Assembly (NCBI GenBank): GCA_023614405.1
Contig: CM042694.1
Coordinates: 95,029,285 to 95,093,284, forward strand
DNA length: 64,000 bases
Source: Avena insularis
Taxonomy: Eukaryota; Streptophyta; Magnoliopsida; Poales; Poaceae
Direction of reading: 5' to 3'
This document shows, in pieces, positions 44,933 to 56,900 of this stretch. Position numbers and translations under genes: made by a program. The notes under the pieces were generated by a model that saw nothing but the letters and a program-made list of their open reading frames with translations, did no database searches and had not been told where the DNA came from. Within the stretch, counting starts at the first letter, position 1; each line of letters starts with the position of its first letter.

Positions 44933-46052
44933 CCGGGAGGGGATGCCCTCTCGCGTCCCTCTCGGGAGGGAACCCTAGCCACCACTGACAGCTCTCCCCA
45001 CCCCTCTCTCCTCCATCCTGTGCCACCTCCAGGGTGCGCGGATAAGCGAAGCTTGGTCATTGCCGAGGCGGAGGAGATTCTTCTTATCAACGTGTGCGGG
45101 GTTGGTGGTGCAGGATGCTACACTAGTCATGGACGTGGTGTTGGCCAGGCATCATGGCGGCGAGGCCCTCTGTCATGTGCTGGCGGAGACACGTCCAGAG
45201 CGGTAGCGGCGTGGGAGATGGCGATCTGGTGGCTGTGTTCTAGAGGTTTCACCTATGATCGCCAAGGATAGCGGATGGTGAGTGGCGGTGGATGGTGAGC
45301 GACAGCGGCTCTATAGCCACAGGGATGTTTAGGCATGATCTTTTCGATCGGTGCAAGGTATCTCTTCTGTTACACACGTCCGTCGGCGCGGCTGCATCTC
45401 GGTCCATCCAGTGTTGGGCCTGGAATTTGAGCGACTGTGGGTGAAAATTAAGGTGTACGATGGCAGCGTCTGTTGGCACCATTCCCTTGTCAAAGGGATC
45501 ATTTTGCAGTTGTTGATTCTTTGCTCGGGATGCTCCGGGGAAACTCTAGATCTGGCTCTCCCAGATCAGATGATGATGATGATGGAAATCGATGTCATTA
45601 TCCCTCTTGACGGCATCATTTTGGAGCCTGCACTGCCTAGAGGGGTCGGCGGGCGAATCAGTGTTTCATCTACAACGTCAACATCGGCGGTTCTTTATGG
45701 TGTGGTGCAGTGGGGTCACTGCAAAGGGTGTGTTATGATGGACAAGTGCAGGGCGGTGGCACTATCTGGCGTCGTGGCGGTGTCGACGGTAGGCCTAGCA
45801 AGATCTATATCTTGATCCATGTCCTGAAGATGGATCGACGGAAGATGGCGACAGCAGCGTATGGAGGGTGTGCCTTGGCGTGTGTTGATGGCCACCCATT
45901 CATCAAAGTTGTAGGTGTTGCGGGGACTCTTGTTAGTGAGGTGATTTTGGATTGATCTTTGTATCTTTGAAGACTATGTTGAATGATAAATAAAGAACGA
46001 TGTGTGTATCATTTTGAAGCAAAGGCCGGACTACCACCGCCATTTCGGAAAA
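44933..46052 (+). mobile_element. LINE-like retroposon remnant
   Basis: Starts in a CCGGGAGGGGATGCCCTCTC block and ends with TTGAATGATAAATAAAGAACG and GCAAAGGCCGGAC...TTTCGGAAAAAA, the style of 3' ends of grass LINEs. No endonuclease or RT motif is seen; frames such as 45351-45815 are composition artefacts. Probably a 5'-variable non-autonomous copy. Confidence 0.45.
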
Positions 46053-46400
46053 AAATAATCGCATTGACCTGCACCTTATTTCACCTACGATGGGGGAACG
46101 TAGGTGTTTATAATAAATAAAGAACGATATGTGTATCCAAATCTTTTCTCACTAAGCATATGTTTGATGCTTATATATATACTTCTGTAATAAATAAAGA
46201 ACGATGTGTGTATCCAAATCTTATCTGAGTATTAAATTATTTTTTCACAGCAGCGCCAGGGGTATCAACTAGTTTCACCTACGATGGGGGAAATCACATG
46301 TGGATCCCTGGTGGGTTGGGCTAACATGCAATTATGGGCCCAATTAATACCTGCATGCTGAAGAAATCACCCTGCCTGACGGACGGAGTGTCCTCGACTC
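46053..46400 (+). repeat. Duplicated LINE-tail segments
   Basis: ATAAATAAAGAACGAT(G/A)TGTGTATC occurs at 45986, 46117 and 46191, and TTTCACCTACGATGGGGGAA at 46079 and 46273. Nothing coding is seen. Confidence 0.65.
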
Positions 46401-46580
46401 GTACTTATGCTTTTTGCGGCGTGGTTCAGGTTGTTTCTTGTAGTACTCCTGTTCCAATTCCAATTTAACGCCGGTGACATACACAAACTTCCTTTGCCTG
46501 CGATCTAACCCATCGCAACCAGATCGATCTGAACCGACAAAACCAAGCCACGAGTCGTCGACACGCAGAGAGAGATATTC

Positions 46581-48074
46581 ATGAGGACATCCAGCTGCGA
46601 GATCCTGCGACTGCCGGAGGAACTCCTCGCGACAATAATATCCCTCACGTCGCCGCCGGACGCCTGCCGTGCCGCCGCCGTCTGCCGCGCCTTTCGCGCC
46701 GTGGCGGGCTCCGACGCCGTCTGGTCGTGCTTCCTGCCCAGCGACCTCCCACGGTTCGCTGAAGGTGAGCTCCCCCATACACCGCCGTCGACCAAGAAGG
46801 GGATGTTCGAACGCCTCTCCGATACACCGGCCCTACTCCCATGCAGGCTTATGGTACGTAACAGACCCCCAAGTCCCCAACCAAACTGCTACTACATATA
46901 GCCAGAGGGCTGCTTCTTTTTTTCTGTATCACCATCATCGGCTAATTGATCTGCCATTATATATCCTTTAATTTGGTACATGTAGAGCCTGCGGCTAGAC
47001 AAGTTTTCCGGAGCCAAGTGCTACACGCTTTCAGCGAGGGCGCTGCATATTTCGTGGGGTGACACGCCAAAGTACTGGCAGTGGATCGACCTCTGCGGTA
47101 ATAAGATGACAAGAAAAAATAAAAGGTTTGAGAGTTGTTGTTTTTTACAATGAACAGCAGGTGCTCTGTTTTTGCAAAGAAGGTCTTCCACAGTTGCATT
47201 AACATGCAAACCAATGCCCTTAGGAACTAACTAAACACAGGCTAAGTTCCTGGTCTGCTCATTGCTAATAAAAGAAGTTCTAGGCTGCCCTGATCAATTT
47301 TGCGACGGCAGTAGCCGGCATTGCCTCATCCTGAAAAATTCTGCGTCCACGCTCCTTCCAATTCTGCCAGATTATATACACCGAACCGAGATATCTTTCC
47401 TTCTTTGCTCAAGAGTTGTTTCAATGTGTATTTGGAGCGAATTACATTAGTTATCATCTTTTGATTATATTGAGTACCATGACCTTTTTGCTACTGAAGT
47501 GCTCTGATAGTAGCTAATACAGTTTACTAATCATGTCCTCCACCTCTACTACAGGTTCTCCGAAGCAGCTAAACTCCTACATGTCTGCTGGTTGGAAATA
47601 CGTGGCAAGATAAATAGCAGGATGCTATCCAAGAACTCAATGTATGGCTTTTACATGGTGTTCAAGCTAGATTCTAATGCATTCAATGCGCTGGATTACC
47701 CGTTTCCAGAGGCTTTGGTCAGCGTTGGAGGGAGTGAATCGACATCGAGACGGCAAGTCTTCCTCGAAGACTTCAAGGAGGATGGGGATAGTGACGGGCC
47801 CCAGAAATATATCTTGAGCCCAACTTCTTGGGGAAGTTATTATTACCCAAGCCGCCATCAAATTCAACTTCCAGATGATCTTATATTTGGACGGAAAAGA
47901 GTCGACGGATGGATGGAGGTGGAGTTGGGTGAGTTCTACAACGAGGAGGGCTCTGACGAGGAAGTGTCCGTTAGCCTAATGGAAACGGAAGGAGGATGGA
48001 AAAGTGGTCTTATAATCTGGGGCATTGAGATTAGAAATAAGGGATTTGCTAATTCTCAATCCGCTGAGAATTAA
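46581..48074 (+). CDS. F-box/PP2 (phloem protein 2-like, PP2-B type) protein, three exons
   Basis: Exon 1 (46581-46853) encodes the F-box near the N-terminus: I-L-R-L-P-E-E-L-L-A-T-I-I-S-L-T-S, C-R-A-F-R-A-V-A and W-S-C-F-L-P-S-D-L-P. Exon 2 (46986-47097) gives L-D-K-F-S-G-A-K-C-Y-T-L-S-A-R-A-L and W-G-D-T-P-K-Y-W-Q-W. Exon 3 (47555-48074) gives the PP2 lectin-like domain: V-C-W-L-E-I-R-G-K-I, M-V-F-K-L, R-V-D-G-W-M-E-V-E-L-G-E-F and the C-terminal I-I-W-G-I-E-I-R. Family role: substrate receptor of SCF ubiquitin ligases, the PP2 part binding glycans or partners. Introns are 132 and 457 bp with GT/AG edges (ATG|GTACGT, TGTAG|AG; GCG|GTAATA, CTACAG|GT). Joining exon 2 to exon 3 at those sites shifts the frame by one, so it may be a young pseudogene or use a site I do not see. 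All conserved domains are otherwise intact. Confidence 0.8.
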
Positions 48075-48702
48075 CTTAGTTCTCAATCAACCTCGCTATC
48101 GTTGGATATGCTGTGGGGAGATTTGTGCGTTAAATAGGCGCTTTCTCGTTGTTGTCGGGCTCGCGTGCCAGAGCGTTTGGTCCTTTTCAGTGTTCCATTG
48201 TTTTACTGCCCGTGCATGGGATCCGTCTAGAGTTGTGGTTATTTCCTGAAACACATATCCCATGTGGAGCTAGTTTCCTTTTTAATTTGTGTAGGCCTCA
48301 AGGAGTTGTGTATTTTTCCGGATAGTTTTTCTTTGTTTTTCCATCGTAAAAATTGTACAACTCAACTTTCTCAATGTTTTATTTTACAATTATGATACTT
48401 CACTTGACTCTAGACGCGCAGGTTATAAAATCTGGTTCCTAATTAGTACACCATTAATGCAGGCTTTCGTTACATTGCCATCTTTTACATTGCACTGTGT
48501 TTTTGGATTTATTCTTTATATTTCCAGAGACATGCACTTCATGATATTTATTCATCACATGTGTGCCACCAATAAGGATGCTAATTCACTCTCCATTGGT
48601 AAAAAGTTTGGACACGACTACACCGAGGTCGATCTTGTTTTAAGCTGCGTACGAAGGACGTGGGACAAACGGGAAACGAAATCTGGGACATGCCCCGGCC
48701 CC
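48075..48702. other. 3' flank of F-box gene, no recognised feature
   Basis: AT-rich flank, presumably 3' UTR and spacer. A short CACTA derivative begins at its right end. Confidence 0.4.
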
Positions 48703-50011
48703 CACTACTAGAAAATAGGGCTTTCATTCGGAGGTGCTTTTGCCTCTAGTCCCGGTTGTGTCGGGACTAGTTTGAGCTCTAGTCCTGGTTCGTCCCGGCT
48801 CCAACGGCTAGGAGGCCGATGAAGCTCTAGTCCCGGGTCGTTCCGGACCTTTTGTCCCGGTTCGTGATACGGCCCGGGACTAGAGGGCTCGCGCTAGGCA
48901 GCCCCACGTGCGGGAGCTTTTAGTCCCGGTTGGTATCATAGCCCGGGACTAGAGGTCAATGACTAGTCCCGGTTCGTAATACCAACCGGGACTAAACAAA
49001 ACGGGCAAAAACAAATTCGCGGGTTCTGCCGCGGCAGGAAAATAGGCAAAAATCATGTCGCGGCAGGAGAACGGCCGTCCACCTCCCTCCCCCCAGATCG
49101 CCTTTTCTAGTTTCAAAAGCATGCCAAAAAAATTAAAAATTCCAAAAATAAAATCCTTCAAACTGTAGTTATATTAAGTGATTTAGTTGTTACAAAAATT
49201 AACAAACATGAATTGCGACATAATTTGCAAAACAATGTCATGAAACCTTCAAATGGTCATAACTTTTACGTAGGATGTCGAAAAAAATGTACAACCTATC
49301 AAAACTTGTAGAAAAAATTTTGAGTTCGATTTGAATGGCCGTAGGCCGTTTTGGATTCTTTTAGATTTTCAAAATTCGAAAAGGAAAAAAGTTATTAAAT
49401 TTTTAAAAAAAAAGTAAAAAAATTATGTCATATTTGGATTCCTCGCATTTTTCTGATAATAATGGATATATTATTTGTCGAATTTCGATTTACAGATTTT
49501 AAGATATTAATTATGTAATACTAGTATTAAATGAATAAATGGCAAAAAATAAATAAAATATTATTTAAATTAGTTTTTTATTTTCATTGGAATAAAATAT
49601 TATTATTACTTAGTTATTGTTTTTAATCAAATAGTTGTTCCTAATTTCAAAAAATAAATGATATGAGTTAATAGGATTGATATACTAATCTTGATAACAA
49701 GCTATAAGGTCCTTCGCGTGAGGAGGGAGAGATAGAATGGAGAAGTTAAGCATGATGGGGGTGGAGTAGTACTAGGATGGGTGACCGACTAAGAAGTTTG
49801 ACCATAAATGCAGTTTGACTTATTAAGTATAGTTAGTGTTAAAAATAAGAGATTAACAAGTCAAACAATTTAAAAGTTCAAGAAAAGATTTAAAAAAATC
49901 GATTTTTTTTTAAAAAATCCTTAGTCCTAGTCCCGATTTTGTAGTCCCGGTTGAAAAACCGAAACTAAAGGCTCTTACAAACCGGGACTATAGGCCCATT
50001 TTCCACTAGTG
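48703..50011. mobile_element. Complete short CACTA derivative (1309 bp)
   Basis: Ends are CACTACTAGAAAATAGGGC and GCCCATTTTCCACTAGTG, inverted over ~19 bp with few mismatches. The 3-bp target duplication CCC is perfect (48700-48702 and 50012-50014). Subterminal AGTCCCGGTT/GGGACTAGAG words cluster in the first 280 bp and last 90 bp. The interior is AT-rich, has no ORF, and carries a 5S rRNA-like segment. Confidence 0.9.
49739..49803 (+). ncRNA. 5S rRNA-derived segment inside CACTA element
   Basis: GAAGTTAAGC, then GAGTAGTACTAGGATGGGTG extended by ACC (23 bases, 49764-49786), then AGAAGTTTGACC follow in the order and spacing of the 3' half of plant 5S rRNA (box A, intermediate element, box C). 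The 5' half of 5S is missing. Comparison is with the well-known plant 5S sequence from memory. Whether it is transcribed is unknown, so I call it 5S-derived and not a 5S gene. Confidence 0.75.
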
Positions 50012-50132
50012 CCCTCTCCCACGCTCCCCACCCTAGATCTACCTGCCCCCACCCCCCTTCTTCTCCCGGTCTCCCGTATCAAACCCCTCCAAGCGACGAG
50101 TCGTCGACGCGGAGAGAGAGAGAGAGGTATTC

Positions 50133-51751
50133 ATGGGGACATCTAGCTGTGAGATCCTGCGCCTGCCAGAGGAACTCCTCGCGACGATCATATCCCTCAC
50201 GTCACCGTCGGACGCCTTCCGCGCCACCGCCGTCTCCCGCGCCTTTCGCATTGTGGCAGGCCCCGACGCTGTCTGGCCGTGCTTCCTTCCCAACAAGCTC
50301 CCGCGGTTCTCTCAGCGAGCTCCCCATACACCGCCATCGACCAAGAAGGGGATGTTCCAACACCTTTCTGATACATCGAGCCTACTCCCATGTAGGCTAT
50401 GGTAGGTAACAAGCCCCAAGTCCCAAACCGAACTGCTACATATAGCCACACACGACTTTTGCTCCAGTGCTCCACCCTTCCTTAAACTTAAACACAACAA
50501 TGGTTAAGATTGCTCCCTACCCCTTCATAATTAAGGGTATGATGGTCTTTAGTTAATATTTAGTAAATTCTAAATCTATTAAAACCCGTATAGTATATTT
50601 GATCCGTAGGCGCACATGTGTTTTATACAACTGTATCTGTATGTTTGGGGTTGGATTCGTAGTCGCACATTCACGAGTGGTGGTGTGCCCTCGACACCGG
50701 CGGACTGCACGAGCGGTGACCCACACTCGCTTGTTTTTACCTGTTGCAGCACCGGACGACCGTCGATTACAAACGACGCTGCTGATTTTTTTTTATTTTT
50801 TTTGGCAATAAACGACGCCCAAATTGGCAAGACTAAGGTGATTAACCCTTGGCGCTACAATATCTACTCCATTGGAGTAGTAGGAGACAATAGTTAATTA
50901 CCCCGTTAATCCAAGAGGAAATTAATTATAGATAGTTTTTTCTGGTCAATTAAATCTAGAAGGGAATTAGTATTAAGTAAATTTTGCTGGATAATAAAAC
51001 CGTGTGGTTTCCATTCTCTATTTTAATTAACCCCTTCAATGTTGGAACTAGTTAATTCCCTGAGTACTAGCGCATGGGCTGGATTAATGTAATTTGATCG
51101 CAGCAGTAGGTTTAATCTAAATAAGCAATTAATAGAAAAAGACTATCTTACCCTTATTAACTTTTGGGAGGGGGGAGCATGGAAGCAGGTGGCTAGACAA
51201 GTTTGGTACATATAGAGCACGTGGCTAGACAAGTTTTCCGGGGCCAAGTGCTATACGCTTGCAGCAAGGGCGCTGCATATTTCATGGGGTGACAGGCCAG
51301 ACTAGGCATGGATCGATCGTGCTTGTGATTAGATGAAAAGAAACAAAAGGTTCAAGAGTTGTTTTTTTACAGTGAACAGCGAGTGTTCTGCTTTTGCATT
51401 ATATAGGAGAGGGAAGAAAAAGTCCCAGCAAATACAGAAGGTTTTACGCAGTTGCTTTAACATGCAAACCAATATCCTTAGAGATAAACTTAGCAAAAAC
51501 TAACTAAACACATGCTAAGTTCCAGGTCTGCTCTTTGCTAATAGAAGAAGTTCTACGTCTACGCTCCTTCCAAGTGTGCTAGATTGTATATATACTCCGA
51601 TGCCGAGATATCTTTCTTTCTTTGCTCAAGAGTTGTTTCAATGTGTATTTGGAGCGAATTACATTAGTTATCCTCTTTTGATTATACTATATACCATGAC
51701 CTTTTTTCTACTGAAGTGATCTAATAGTAACTATACAGTTTACTCCTCGAA
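50133..51751 (+). pseudogene. Second F-box/PP2 copy, broken and lacking the PP2 exon
   Basis: Exon 1 (50133-50401) parallels the gene at 46581 (same I-L-R-L-P-E-E-L-L-A-T-I-I-S-L-T-S, H-T-P-P-S-T-K-K-G-M-F) but has lost one base before the donor (CTTATG becomes CTATG). Intron 1 is ~800 bp against 132 bp, with unrelated sequence at about 50450-51180. Exon 2 (from about 51214) keeps L-D-K-F-S-G-A-K-C-Y-T-L and W-G-D but hits a TAG at about 51301. Intron 2 is recognisable to 51751, where similarity ends abruptly at minus-strand LINE sequence; exon 3 is absent. Upstream similarity to copy 1 starts near 50095, only ~85 bp from the CACTA derivative. Confidence 0.88.
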
Positions 51752-51752
51752 C

Positions 51753-52055
51753 TAGGCTTTCGCCCGCTTTATAAATAAAGCCAAACGGCCAAACCGATAC
51801 AAAGTGATGAGGAGTTCCTCTTACAAGCAGATCAAAGATAAACACTAAAGCCTAGGAAACAACAAGCTTGCCACCGAAGACGATGAGGCTAAGGAGACCG
51901 GAGCTCCACGACAACGCCTCCAAGAAGGTAACGACGCCCCAAGCGCCGCCGCCGCCGAGACCACAGGGCTCAAGGGTTTTCACCCGGAGCCCTGCTGGGG
52001 TGAGAGTAGCCACAACAACTCCCCCAAGAGGGTCACGACACCCGTGGGCGTAGCC
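51753..52055 (-). mobile_element. LINE 3' end, minus strand
   Basis: On the minus strand it ends GCTTTATTTATAAAGCGGGC-GAAAGCC, the usual form of grass LINE 3' termini. It cuts the second F-box copy before exon 3. 5'-truncated, no ORF. Confidence 0.65.
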
Positions 52056-52060
52056 GTTGT

Positions 52061-53935
52061 TGTTGGAGATATACCCAAGAGGCAATAATAAAGTGGTTAT
52101 TATCATATCTTCATACTTATGATAAATGTTTACATACCATGCTATAATTGTATTAACCGGAAACATTAATACTTGTGTGATTTGTAAACTAAAATAAGAG
52201 TCCCTAGTAAATCCTCTTGTTAAACTAGCTTGTTGGTTAATATATGATCATTGTTTCCTGATCAAGAACATAGAGATGTTATTAACAACAGGGTCATATC
52301 ATTAGGAGAATGATGTGATGGACATACTCCTATAGATAAGCGTAGCATAAAGATCAAGTCATTTCAATAGTTCAATTGCTATATGCTTTCTGATACATAG
52401 TAACCTAATTCCTTCGACCATGAGATCATGCATATCACCTTTACCGGATGGATGCTTTGATGTCATCAAACACCACACCGTAACAGGGTGGCTATAAAGG
52501 TGGCATTGAGTGTTCGGAAAGTATTGGTTGAAAAACATGGATCAAGAGTGGGATTTGTCCATCCACATGACGGATAGATATTCTCTGGGCCCTCTCGGTG
52601 AAATGTCATCCAATTAGCTTGCAAGCATGTGACTTGGTCACAAGGGATCACATATCACGGGAACGAGAAAAGAGTACTTATCAGTAACGAGGTTGAACTA
52701 GGTATGCAGAGATACCGACGATCATAACTTCGGATAAGTAACATATCGTGAGACAAAGGGAAATTGGTATCGTATGTAAGTGGTTCATTCGATCGCAAAG
52801 TAATCGTAGAAATATGTGGGAGCCATATGAATTTCCAGATTCCTCTATTGGTTATTGATCGGAGAAGTGTCTCGATCATGTCCGCATAATTCACGAACCG
52901 TAGGGAGACACACTTAAGGATTGACGTTGTTTGAGTAGTTATGGTATTATGAGAAAGAGACCGAATGTTGTTCGGAGTCTCGGATGGGATCCGGGATATC
53001 ACGAGGAGATCCGGAATGGTCTGGAGAATAAGATTCATATAAGGAAAGTCCCATTTTGGAGTTGGGGAATGGTTCCGGTGTTTTCATCGGGAATGTTCTA
53101 GAATGTTCCGGAATGTCCGGCACTCCGGAGGGGAAGGGGTACATGAATGTGTCATTGCAAATTGGAATGATTGCATCATGTACTAAGTGTTCTCGCTGTC
53201 CAAAATAAAGGGTTTATTTAAATCCTAAATTGAAAAGTCAAACGGCTAGTTTGAAAGTCAAACGGCAAGTTTTGGAAAGTGGAAAGAGGAGAAGAGGAAA
53301 CCGAGTTGGAGGGAGACCTCCTCCAACCGTGGCCAACTCCAATGCCGAGTTGGGAGGGACTCCACCTCCCCCTGGCCGCCAGCCCTCCCACCTATATAAG
53401 GAGGGGCAGGGCTCCCTCCTGGACACACAAGTTCCTATCCTCTAATCTAAACCTAGACCTAAACCCCGGTTTAGAGCTATTTCAGTTTAGAGCCTTCTAA
53501 TTGGTTTAGAGCCTTCTAATTGGTGTGTCTAATTACTAGACCACTAATAGCCTCTCTCATAAGCTCCACCATACTACCATGGCTTAAGGCGAAGCCTCAT
53601 GGGATCTCCCTCTACTTCCGTACACGCCAGTTGTCCGGAATCGCGAGGAGAGTGCTACAACCTCCGCTGCCTTTGGAACAAGGAGAGGAAGGTCTTCACG
53701 AAAATTTAACGGTGACCGATCGGAGCGCTGTGGAACGCGGCGCGAAGGATCGCTCACGCGATCTTGAGATCGGAAAGAGTACGACTACATCACCCACGAG
53801 AATCTGCTCGTTAACGCTGGAATCTTCGAGGGTGAGTTATTCCATCGACTCGTTGTTGCAATCTAGTAGATAGATCTTGGCTTGTTTGTTTGTATGCGAT
53901 AGAAAATTTTGTTTTCCATGCTACGAACCCCTACA
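52061..53935 (+). repeat. Copia LTR, first copy
   Basis: 1875 bp with TATA box CCTATATAAGGAGG at 53391. The adjoining primer site reads AAGGGTATCGAGCC, damaged relative to the second copy. Confidence 0.88.
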
Positions 53936-56900
53936 AAGGGTATCGAGCCGTGTCTATATATAGATCTGTTGACGAGTAGAACACAATGGTCATTGTGGGC
54001 GTTGATGCTTTTATTGTAGATTGCCTTTTGTGTACTTTGCATCTTGCGGTATGTTGGGATGAAGCGGCCTGGGCTAACCTTACATGACATCGTTCATGAG
54101 ACTTGCTCCACGCTTGACATGCAACTCGTTTTGCATAAGTGGCTTTCGGGTGCTGTTTCTCCTAGCATAGTAAAGATCCAATTTACAACGGGTAATCAAC
54201 AATGATAGTATCAATGTTGTGGTTCTTGTTCGTAGGTTAGACCGACACCTATGGAAAGCCCCAAACCACGTAAAATATGCAAAGAAAGTAGAGGCGTCTA
54301 ACTTTGTTTTGCGAGGGGTGTGCGATGATGTGATATGGCCATGATTGTGATTATATTTGATGTATGCAATGTTCCTTATTGTAAGTTGGCAACGGCGGGA
54401 ATATATGGTTGTCTTTAATTTTGTTAAGACCTGCGTGTCTATTCAAAATAGTTGTAATAGTTGAAGCTGGTGGACAACCATGAAGAAGCATCATTGACCT
54501 TGATGCTATGCGGTGATGATGGAGATCATGTTCATGCTTGAAGATGGAGATCGGAAGCACAAAGAAGAAAGGTCATATCATATCACATATTATGAATTGC
54601 ATGTGATGTTAATCCTTTATGCATCTTGTATTGCTTAGTAGACGACGGTAGCATTATAAGATGATCCCTCATGCACATAAATTTCAAGTTCTAAAGTGTT
54701 CACCCTTAGTATGCACCGTTGCCAAAGCTTGCTGCTTCTAAGCACCACGTGATGATCGGGTGGCTTTGATTCCGAGGTTGAAAACAACGTAAGCAAGCAA
54801 GATTTGCTTATCGGTAGCTAAGGTTTGATCTTGATGAGCCTATCGTGTACAGACATGGCCTCAGGAACACGGATCACCGAAAGGTAAAGCATGAGTCATA
54901 TAGTAGATATGATGAACATGTTGATTGTTCGCCATTGAAGCTACATCAACTCTCGTGATGATCGGTTTTGATGTGGTGGATTTGGTTCGTGTGATCACTA
55001 AAACAATGTGAGGGATGTTGTTTTGAGTGGGAGTTCACCTAGATTAATTTAATTATTAATTAGAACTCAATTTATCATAAACTAAATCAAAGTGAATTTG
55101 CATAGTTGTTGTAGTCATTGGCATCCGTTTACCACCTTGCGCTTAGTTATAATTGAGATGATAGAACTATAGAATTCTGGTTAGTTACTTTCTGTTGGTA
55201 TAGTATTGTTTTGAAGTGTTAATCTAAAGTTTAAAAGTCCTATTGCAAACTTTCAGTAAGTTCCGGTTACTCCATGAAGTTTAATAATTAGTATTAAATC
55301 AAGAGTAACAATTCCAAATGTTAGTATATAAGTATCATGTTTGTCTCCATGATTCTTGATATTCAAAGATTGTCTTAATATCAAGGTTATCTAGGATCTG
55401 AAAGAGTTGTTTCAGAAACCATGATGTGTTTTCAGATATTGTGATATCTGAAACAAAGTTTTGTTACAACATGATAGAGTATAATATGACAAAGTCATGT
55501 TCTCATATTTGATGAGAATTTGCAAAAGGTTGGAGACACTAGTTGTCCTAATCTTCCAAAAGGTTTTGGAGCAACATTATACTCACGATTCACCGTTATA
55601 AGCTAAAGTAGCTTGATCATGGATAAATCCATGATGAAGGTGAAAATTTGATGAAGGTAAAATGTTTACTACACCAAGAGATTACTAAAGAAAGGAATTT
55701 GAAAGAACACCAAACATTTGATAATGGTGATCTACTTCAAAGTGCAAGTCCAAAGACATTGGTATTTAACTATACACGCTTTGGACTATGTGTCATATAT
55801 GACTCCACTATTGATGTTGATAGATTCTTTCAAATGTAAAAGGAAATACTGAAAGAGAATCTCATAAGTATATGGCAGAAAAGAAAAGACTAGAATTGTT
55901 CAGTTTAAAGTATATAGATGATATACATGTTATGGCTATATTCTTTGCTTATTAAACAATGTGGTTCTTAAGTACTTGATACTGAATTTTGTTGGTATGA
56001 ATCGTCATACGAAACAACACAATTCATGAACTACAATGGCCTAAGTAACTAGCAAAAGAATATGTGATGATGTTCATCGAGAACAAAATAAAGGGTTATT
56101 GTGTTGCTCGTTAAACATCAAAGCTTGCCTTCAAGATTTGTTTTATCAGGTATTATGAGAACAAAAGAGTTGTTCAAATAATTGCCGTAATCCATAAAAG
56201 ATGGATGATTCGCAAATCTCGTTGGAGAAATCACATCCATAAAACTAGTGCTAAAATTGTCGAAAGACAAATTGATTGAAAGATCACTTAGGAAGTGACA
56301 TCGCCGATTAAATTATATTGGAAAGAAAACATGAAGAAAATCCATATGGATGGAATTTTGGAGTCTATTTGATTTTGATCAAATGACGTTTGTGAAACTT
56401 TCCTAGAGATAATTAAAACTTCGCTCATAGGCCAAAAGGAACGATGGACTAGCTTATTGGAACTTGTACATATTGTTGTACGAAATCCATTATGTGTAGT
56501 CAAGAGCGATGGATTTCAACTTCATATGCTTTCTCCGAAAATTTGAGTGAATATATGAATATTTACTTAATAAGGATGAAGTGTGAAATATTTGAAAAGT
56601 TCAAAGAATTTTAAGATGAAGTGCAAAATCATTGTAACAAGAATATAAATAGTTTATGATAAGATCATAAAGGAAGATATTTGAGTTACAAGTTTAGCAT
56701 AATACCTAAGATTTAAGGAATCGCTAGTGGATTTGCATTTCCCGAAACACCATAAGGGTATGGAGCGTTCGAGGTATGTAATTAAACCTTGTTTGACATG
56801 GTAAGATCGAAGGTGTAATTCATAAAACTGTCATTATATTTTAAAGATTAAAAGCTTTAGTGATTACCGTTTTCCACTAAAAGAGCTCCATCATAATCCG

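Noticed and set aside
45351..45815. 154-codon ORF in the LINE-like remnant
   Set aside because: No LINE or host domain and the frame does not continue; composition artefact in non-autonomous retroposon sequence.
49739..49803. A functional 5S rRNA gene
   Set aside because: Only the 3' half is present, with mismatches, inside a transposon and without a tandem 5S array.
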